From Klebsiella pneumoniae (GTDB lineage: Bacteria > Myxococcota_A > UBA796 > SXON01), in NCBI GenBank assembly GCA_945861635.1, contig CAMAWH010000002.1, positions 118,349 to 182,348 of the forward strand: 64,000 bases of DNA, read 5' to 3'. Below the pieces are notes generated by a model, which was not told the DNA's origin, did no database searches, and was given only the letters and a program-made list of their open reading frames with translations. A program made the translations under genes and the position numbers. Every line of letters begins with the position of its first letter. The stretch's first letter is position 1. Below are positions 59,490 through 64,000 of this stretch, piece after piece.

Positions 59490-59794
59490 TGGGAACCGAA
59501 CGCATCGACACCCTCGTCAAGGCTCACGACGTCGTCCTGTTCATGAAGGGCACCAAAATGTTCCCGCAGTGCGGGTTCTCGTCCAAGGCCGTCGGTATTC
59601 TGAATCACCTCGGCAGCAAGTATGAAACCGTAGATGTTCTGGCCGATGCCGACATTCGGGAGAGCGTGAAGGCCTACTCCAATTGGCCGACCATTCCGCA
59701 GCTCTACATCCGCGGGGAATTCGTTGGCGGCTCGGACATCATGATGGCGATGTTCGAGAGCGGCGATCTACAGAAGAAGCTCGCCGGCGCCTGA
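59489..59794 (+). CDS. grxD: Monothiol glutaredoxin (Grx4/GrxD)
   Basis: The ATG at 59489 (MGTERIDTLV) overlaps the bolA stop by one base. 101 residues. CGFS at 28-31 is the active site, TIPQLYIRGEFVGGSDIMM at 76-95 gives glutathione and cluster contacts. It carries 2Fe-2S clusters with BolA. The convergent DNRLRE gene overlaps its end by 56 bases. Confidence 0.94.
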   Translation: MGTERIDTLVKAHDVVLFMKGTKMFPQCGFSSKAVGILNHLGSKYETVDVLADADIRESVKAYSNWPTIPQLYIRGEFVGGSDIMMAMFESGDLQKKLAGA

Positions 59795-60761
59795 TTCCGA
59801 GGCCGGCAAGCGGGATGAAAAGCAGGGCAGCGCCGGAACCTTCTCCGCATGAGCAGCCGGCCCCGAGCGCGGAGCCGCCCGCGCAGTCTTCGTCCACAAC
59901 GCCGTCACAGTCGTTGTCCAGGTCGTCACAGGTTTCGGCGTGTCCGGGGTAGACGAAGGCATCCGCGTCGTCACAATCCCCTTCCGACGCCGAGTATCGG
60001 TCACGGTCATCGTCGGCATCCGGCGAAGCGGAATCTCCCGTGTCCCCTTCACAATCGATCGTGGACGATGAACAGTCGTTGTCGATTCCGTCGCACGGGA
60101 TTTCAGTGGCGCCCGGGGTCGCGGCGGCCTCCGCGTCATCACAGTCTTGCCAGATGTCCGCTCCGTCCGCATCACGATCTGGCGCGTTGAAGCCAATCGT
60201 GAGCGTCGGCGGTTTCACGCTCTCACTGCTGTAAAGCGTTGTGAGTGCAGTTTCATTTGTGTCAGCAAGGATCACCCACCCATCGTTACTCTCTCCCGTC
60301 AACCATCCCGCGATACAATCTGATACATCGACGCTGAGTGCGGTTTTCGACCCGATGGGAGCGGCACACTGCACACCCCATGTGCTGGAGCCTGCACCCA
60401 CCGTGGACCACGGCTCATCCGTGGATGCGTGCGTCCACGAGGCGGTCGATTCGTCCCACGCTTGCGTCAACTGCCAAATCTCCAGATGCGTCGGTGCGAC
60501 CTCGGCCGGCGTGTAAATCGTCAGCGCGGCCGTCAGGATCTCGGCGCCCGGTGGAATGTGTGGGTAGGCCGTCCCGATGAGATCGGGGAACGCGAGAAGC
60601 GCGCGCTGGGTCACCGGCCCCGCACCGAGCACCATCAGCGTTCCGGCGGAACCGCCGTCCGTGCCGTTTGCAGAGGAAATGGTGGTATCGACAGCGGTCG
60701 TCGACCCATCCCAGGTGGTGTAGTAGGTGTCGGCGAGTGCGACGCTCGCAAGCCAGAGCAT
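59739..60761 (-). CDS. DNRLRE-domain / MopE-repeat protein with MYXO-CTERM-like end
   Basis: The ATG at 60761 gives MLWLASVALADTYY, a ten-residue Sec signal. About 340 residues: a DNRLRE-type domain (about 11-180: YYTTWDGSTTAVDTTISSANG, RALLAFPDLIGTAYPHIPPGAEI, ALTIYTPAEVAPTHLEIWQLTQAWDES), then a MopE-type segment (DADGADIWQDCDDAEAAATPGATE, DNDCSSSTIDCEGDTGD, SEGDCDDADAFVYPGHAETCDDLDNDCDG) and a C-terminal GAGCSCGEG, hydrophobic stretch and RRRR. Beyond the RRRR it continues for 13 residues (ASSVDRRSRTSPS) into DNA shared with grxD; a normal MYXO-CTERM ends at the Arg cluster. Likely a secreted surface protein. Confidence 0.82.
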   Translation of the reverse strand: MLWLASVALADTYYTTWDGSTTAVDTTISSANGTDGGSAGTLMVLGAGPVTQRALLAFPDLIGTAYPHIPPGAEILTAALTIYTPAEVAPTHLEIWQLTQAWDESTASWTHASTDEPWSTVGAGSSTWGVQCAAPIGSKTALSVDVSDCIAGWLTGESNDGWVILADTNETALTTLYSSESVKPPTLTIGFNAPDRDADGADIWQDCDDAEAAATPGATEIPCDGIDNDCSSSTIDCEGDTGDSASPDADDDRDRYSASEGDCDDADAFVYPGHAETCDDLDNDCDGVVDEDCAGGSALGAGCSCGEGSGAALLFIPLAGLGIRRRRASSVDRRSRTSPS

Positions 60762-60796
60762 GCGCGAACCGTAGCATGCGGCGATAGGATGAGCGC

Positions 60797-61474
60797 ATGG
60801 TGATCCTTCCCGCACGCAACGAAGGCCCGCGGGTCGCGTCGGTCGTGCGTGGCATTCGCACGGTGTTGCCGAACGTTGAGGTCGTCGTCGTGGTCAACGA
60901 CAGCGGAGACGACACTGCGGCGCGCGCGCGTGAAGCCGGCGCTACCGTGCTCTACTCCGGCAGCGGATACGCGCGGGCGCTCCGCATCGGTTTCCTGCAT
61001 GCCATCGAGCGTGGGGCGGAGTGGGTGGTCACGATGGATGCGGACGGGCAGCATCCGCCGCGGGCGATTCCGATGCTCGTCGCAGCGCTGAAGGACGCTG
61101 ACCTGGTCGTGGGGTCGCGCTTTGTCGGGGCGGCAGGGTACGCCGTTCCCGCCGCGCGCCGCCTTGCCATCGGGGCCCTGGGCGCCTGGGCGTCGGTATG
61201 CGCGGGCCAGCGTCTGCGCGATGTGACAAGCGGCCTCCGCGCGATGCGTCCGGACGTCATCCGCGCGTTTGCCGCTGATTATCCGGTGGACGTTGCCGAT
61301 GCCAACGTGCTGGTTCGCGTCGTACGCGCAGGCTGGCGCGTGCGAGAGGTCAGCGTGCCGATGCGAGAGCGCCCGGGGGGCCGGTCGATGCATGACACGC
61401 CTCGAAGCGCACTTTTCGCGCTGCGCATGGCGGTGTACACCGCGGCGGAGGCGACTACCGGCGGTAGAGCATGA
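60797..61474 (+). CDS. Glycosyltransferase family 2
   Basis: 225 residues. GT-A fold: VILPARNEGPRVASVVRGI (3-21), VVVVVNDSGDDT, SGSGYARALRIGFLHAI, and the metal-binding VVTMDADGQHPPRAIP (DxD). Resembles the dolichyl-phosphate mannose synthase / DPM1-like subgroup; lacks added membrane helices. It transfers a sugar from a nucleotide donor, perhaps to a lipid carrier. Stop overlaps the convergent hypothetical gene by 20 bases. Start 35 bases from the divergent DNRLRE gene. Confidence 0.88.
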   Translation: MVILPARNEGPRVASVVRGIRTVLPNVEVVVVVNDSGDDTAARAREAGATVLYSGSGYARALRIGFLHAIERGAEWVVTMDADGQHPPRAIPMLVAALKDADLVVGSRFVGAAGYAVPAARRLAIGALGAWASVCAGQRLRDVTSGLRAMRPDVIRAFAADYPVDVADANVLVRVVRAGWRVREVSVPMRERPGGRSMHDTPRSALFALRMAVYTAAEATTGGRA

Positions 61475-61985
61475 AAAAGGCGCCTTCGTCCTTTCCGCGG
61501 CGAAACGCCTTGCCGACGCAGATCCGTGTCGACACCTTGCGCACGACGTCGATCATCCCGCCATAGACAAGGTTGGACAGCCCTTTGTCGTTGGGGACCA
61601 GGGCAGGCCACCCGGTGGGAATGTCGGCGGGCGTCACCGTGTAGTCGAACAGCACGTCATCTCCCTCTTCTCGGGCGATGAAATGACCCGGCCCGGTGAC
61701 GAACGAAAAAAACTGGACGTTGATGCCCTGAACGACACCGCCACGCTCGGTGAAGTGCTTCTCAAAGCGGTCGAATCCCGGCAGGAGCGAGTTCTGGCCT
61801 TCGTGTTGCGCGATCACGTCCGGGCCAATGACGAAGTGGTCAATCGTCAGCTTCCCGCCCTTCTCCCACAGGGCGTCCATCTCCTTTTTCCCCAGCGAAT
61901 GCATCCATGCAAGCTGCGCTTCGGGCGCGGCCGCGTCGACGAGAGTAGATTCGAAATTGGGCGTGAGCGAAGGAAGGGGAATCAT
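61455..61985 (-). CDS. Hypothetical protein
   Basis: 176 residues, ATG at 61985, overlapping the sulfatase-like stop as ATGA, so it is co-expressed with it. No signal peptide. Segments such as LTIDHFVIGPDVIAQHEGQNSLLPGFDRFEKHF and YGGMIDVVRKVSTRICVGKAF, a beta/alpha mix; no family recognised. Might support the sulfatase-like protein. Function unknown. Confidence 0.7.
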   Translation of the reverse strand: MIPLPSLTPNFESTLVDAAAPEAQLAWMHSLGKKEMDALWEKGGKLTIDHFVIGPDVIAQHEGQNSLLPGFDRFEKHFTERGGVVQGINVQFFSFVTGPGHFIAREEGDDVLFDYTVTPADIPTGWPALVPNDKGLSNLVYGGMIDVVRKVSTRICVGKAFRRGKDEGAFFMLYRR

Positions 61986-63436
61986 TGCGGGTCGATATAC
62001 CCGAGTGCCCGCAGCGGCGCGACGTTCGCACGTTCCTTCATGTCGGCCTCAGGCGCAATCGGCTGCGCTGCAAGCCAGGCCTCTCCTTGCTCGCGGAGAG
62101 CTGCGATCCACGGAGCATCGCGAAGGTTGTTCTCCTCCCTCGGGTCGATCGAGATGTCGTAGGCCTCGATGGTGTGATCCGTACCGACGATCAGCTTGTG
62201 ATCACCGATGCGGTACGCACGGCGGATGCGATTGAAGCGTTTGCCCCAGCTTGTTTCGAGGTCCCTCTTCCGCGCCCAGTATTCCTCGGTGACCTGCAGA
62301 TCCGTGGTCGTCGTCATGCCGGGGAGCGGAGGCGCGCCGGCCGCATCGAGGATCCAGCGCGCAACGTCGTGCGTTTGCACCGGCGACGCATCCCTGCCCG
62401 GCGTCACGTCGTGACCTGGAATGGTTCCACGGACGAGAAGCGGCACATGCGACACGGTTTCGTAGACGTCTTTTGAATGCTCGACGAGGAAGTGCTCTCC
62501 CAGATACTCGCCGTGATCACTGAGGACGATGACCGTACCAAAACCAGAGAGAGCATCGAGCAATTCCCCAAGATGATGGTCCATGTATCGCAACTCGGCA
62601 TCGTACGCTTCGGACCACGCCTTGGCCGTTGCGGTCGGCAGCTCCTGGTCCGCCATCACCCGGATGCGGGCATCCTCCCATCCCCCTCCGTACGGGAGTA
62701 TATGCCGGTCTATCGCCGATGGATCGGCAACGAAGCCCTCTCTCGGCGTCCAGGGCGCGTGTGCATCCATGTAGTTGACGAACAGGAACAGCGGTTCGTC
62801 GGGATTCCGTAGGGTGAGCGCCGATTTCGCCAGGGCGGTGACACGCTCGGCGGACAGGTACGGCAAGCTCGGCGTTCCCGGCCCGAGCTGATCGCACATC
62901 CAGATGTCGAACCCTTCGGAAAGCCCCCACGCACGCTGGAGAAATGCGCGATTGGATGCGATGCCGATCGTGCGATAGCCGACCTTCTGGAGCGCCCGAG
63001 CCACCGTTGGGGTGTTGGGCGGCAGCGGACTGGCGAGGGCGCGAGATCCCAACGGAACCCCGTGGGCGCCGTGTGCAATCGGCGGCCGACCGGTGAACAG
63101 CGAAGCATGCGCCGGCACGGTCCACGTCGCATCCGACTCCATGTTCGTATACACCCGGGCGCCTGAGGACCACGCATCGAGGTGGGGCGTCGTGCCCTTG
63201 TCATAGCCGTACACCCCCAGTCGATCCGCGCGCGTCGTATCGAGCACAATGACGGCGACATCCGGACCCGACCCCGTCCGCTCGGTCAGCGCGAGGAATT
63301 CGTCACGCAGAGCCTCGTGATCGAGGCGGAGGGCATCCGTGTCCGAGACATCGCGAACCAGGCCCGTGCCGAGGTCACGGCGAGAATACGCGAAGGCGGC
63401 AGCCCAGGCGAGGGCAAGGAGGAGGAGGCGAGGCAT
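61982..63436 (-). CDS. Sulfatase-superfamily protein (alkaline phosphatase fold), no formylglycine Cys
   Basis: 484 residues with a signal or anchor (MPRLLLLALAWAAAFAYS). Metal and active-site blocks: VIVLDTTRADRLGVYGYDKGTTPHLD (Asp metal ligands), then ATWTVPAHASLFTG, where sulfatases have C/S-x-P-x-R; here Thr replaces Cys (TVPAH). NYMDAHAPWTP, LSDHGEYLGEH. The Thr is also the nucleophile of phosphoethanolamine- and phosphoglycerol-transferases, so phosphatase or transferase activity is more likely than sulfatase. It is located in the envelope. Confidence 0.85.
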   Translation of the reverse strand: MPRLLLLALAWAAAFAYSRRDLGTGLVRDVSDTDALRLDHEALRDEFLALTERTGSGPDVAVIVLDTTRADRLGVYGYDKGTTPHLDAWSSGARVYTNMESDATWTVPAHASLFTGRPPIAHGAHGVPLGSRALASPLPPNTPTVARALQKVGYRTIGIASNRAFLQRAWGLSEGFDIWMCDQLGPGTPSLPYLSAERVTALAKSALTLRNPDEPLFLFVNYMDAHAPWTPREGFVADPSAIDRHILPYGGGWEDARIRVMADQELPTATAKAWSEAYDAELRYMDHHLGELLDALSGFGTVIVLSDHGEYLGEHFLVEHSKDVYETVSHVPLLVRGTIPGHDVTPGRDASPVQTHDVARWILDAAGAPPLPGMTTTTDLQVTEEYWARKRDLETSWGKRFNRIRRAYRIGDHKLIVGTDHTIEAYDISIDPREENNLRDAPWIAALREQGEAWLAAQPIAPEADMKERANVAPLRALGYIDPQ

Positions 63437-63715
63437 GGGGGATCAGGGGGAGTGTAGTCCGGGTGCGGGGATGTGGCGTTATCGATGGCGCGGACACCGC
63501 GTGCGCTTCCCGGTCGTGGCCCGCCGGATCTCGATTCAGCTGGGCCAAAACCAGGGAGTGTGACGCGCGCAGGGCTGGAGGGCGCGTCCATGCGGGAATG
63601 GGCGAATCGGCGGCCGGAGGCGGTTTGGCAGCCAGCCGGACGAGGGGGTGGCCTCGGAAAGTGCGCTCACCCGACAGGGCATTCTTCGGGCCCTCCATCA
63701 TGCTATCTTGACGAA
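63437..63715. other. Longest gap without a supported gene (about 280 bases)
   Basis: Only short overlapping ORFs with no domain or signal are seen here (for example 63463-63711, 82 codons, Arg/Gly-rich). No tRNA, repeat or clear hairpin was recognised. Probably upstream regulatory sequence for the nucleotidyltransferase gene and the sulfatase-like gene. Confidence 0.5.
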
Positions 63716-64000
63716 GTGCAACCAAGGGCTTGGATCGCGGCGGGAGAGTCGCGACGAGACAGGGAACTTCTCGCCGCGAATGCCTGCGTGCGTGCGTCGT
63801 TGTCCGCGGCCGCTCGCGTACTCGTCGCCGAGTTCGGAGCAACGGAGGTCGTTGTGTTTGGCTCTTTTGCGCCGGGCGGTACCCCCGGCCTGCACAGCGA
63901 CGTCGACTTGTTGGTTGCAAACCTCGATGGAATGGCAATTTTACGAGCCACGACCGCGCTTTCGAAGCTCACGGGGCGGGATGTCGATCTCGTTCCTGTG
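63716..64000 (+). CDS. Nucleotidyltransferase (MNT-domain, NTP_transf_2 type), cut by window end
   Basis: Absent from the ORF track because it runs off the end; 95 codons in frame from GTG 63716. The nucleotidyltransferase motif is clear: VVVFGSFAPGGTPGLHSDVDLLV, the GSx(n)DxD signature (residues 48-65) plus a following TALSKLTGRDVDLVPV with a third Asp. Such stand-alone MNT proteins are typically partners of HEPN toxins (MntA/HepT), with the MNT adenylylating the toxin. The expected HEPN gene would be just beyond the window. The start codon is uncertain (weak ribosome site). Confidence 0.65.
   Translation, partial: MQPRAWIAAGESRRDRELLAANACVRASLSAAARVLVAEFGATEVVVFGSFAPGGTPGLHSDVDLLVANLDGMAILRATTALSKLTGRDVDLVPV

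Noticed and set aside
63463-63711. 82-codon plus-strand ORF in the longest gap.
   Set aside because: Arg/Gly/Ala-rich without signal, domain or ribosome site; looks like random GC-rich translation.
1-64000. tRNA, rRNA, insertion sequence and integrase.
   Set aside because: Read-through of intergenic gaps showed no cloverleaf-like or rRNA sequence, no transposase motif and no flanking inverted repeats; gaps are too short in most places.

Overview
The window looks like a piece of a high-GC, Gram-negative genome of the Myxococcota / former Deltaproteobacteria type, probably from an uncultivated lineage. The evidence is two TonB-dependent receptors, a LolA-like protein, many lipoproteins, MopE-type DxDxDG / 'DQDCDG' repeats, Asp-Thr-rich linkers, and two proteins ending in a Cys-containing motif, a membrane helix and an Arg cluster (MYXO-CTERM style). 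No rRNA, tRNA, CRISPR array, insertion sequence or integrase was recognised. Coding density is very high: the longest stretch without a gene is about 280 bases, and many neighbours overlap by 1-20 bases, head to tail or tail to tail.

Layout. 1-9.2 kb: a truncated ABC ATPase, then S51-like peptidase + esterase (overlapping), a Spherulin-4-like lipoprotein, a large membrane protein, and an operon of ATP-grasp enzyme + second esterase + two formylglycine-generating-enzyme-like proteins. 9.2-14.6 kb: PreA/PreT (dihydropyrimidine dehydrogenase), a CotH-like lipoprotein and an NCS1 nucleobase/hydantoin transporter. 14.6-22.6 kb: a minus-strand operon of lipoproteins, a TonB receptor and a peptidylglycine-monooxygenase-like copper protein. 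22.6-26.3 kb: a beta-helix/MopE surface protein and a hypothetical protein. 26.3-34.2 kb: class III aminotransferase, FAD amine oxidase, dihydropyrimidinase, beta-ureidopropionase and aldehyde dehydrogenase. 34.2-41.3 kb: GH92 lipoprotein, FG-GAP protein, second TonB receptor and lipoprotein. 41.4-49 kb: exonuclease III, AAA ATPase + COG0523 GTPase, amidohydrolase lipoprotein, zinc-ribbon protein and MatB-like acyl-CoA synthetase. 49-64 kb: class A PBP, membrane protein, a beta-barrel/lipoprotein/LolA-like trio, an operon containing pyrF, PlsC, BolA + Grx4, a MopE protein, GT2, a sulfatase-superfamily protein, and a nucleotidyltransferase cut by the window end.

How genes work together. The clearest pathway is reductive pyrimidine catabolism: uptake (NCS1), reduction (PreTA), ring opening (dihydropyrimidinase), removal of the carbamoyl group (beta-ureidopropionase), transamination (AGXT2-like aminotransferase, perhaps with the FAD oxidase), semialdehyde oxidation (ALDH) and possibly activation of malonate to malonyl-CoA (MatB-like). 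These genes are split into separate islands by surface-protein genes. The most unusual genome-wide trait is that most lipoproteins here have extremely short signal peptides (Cys at residue 7-12), mostly with no positive charge before the hydrophobic stretch; in several cases the start is fixed by an upstream stop or by gene overlap. The most promising undescribed metabolic system is the ATP-grasp/esterase/S51-peptidase/FGE-like gene group at the left end.
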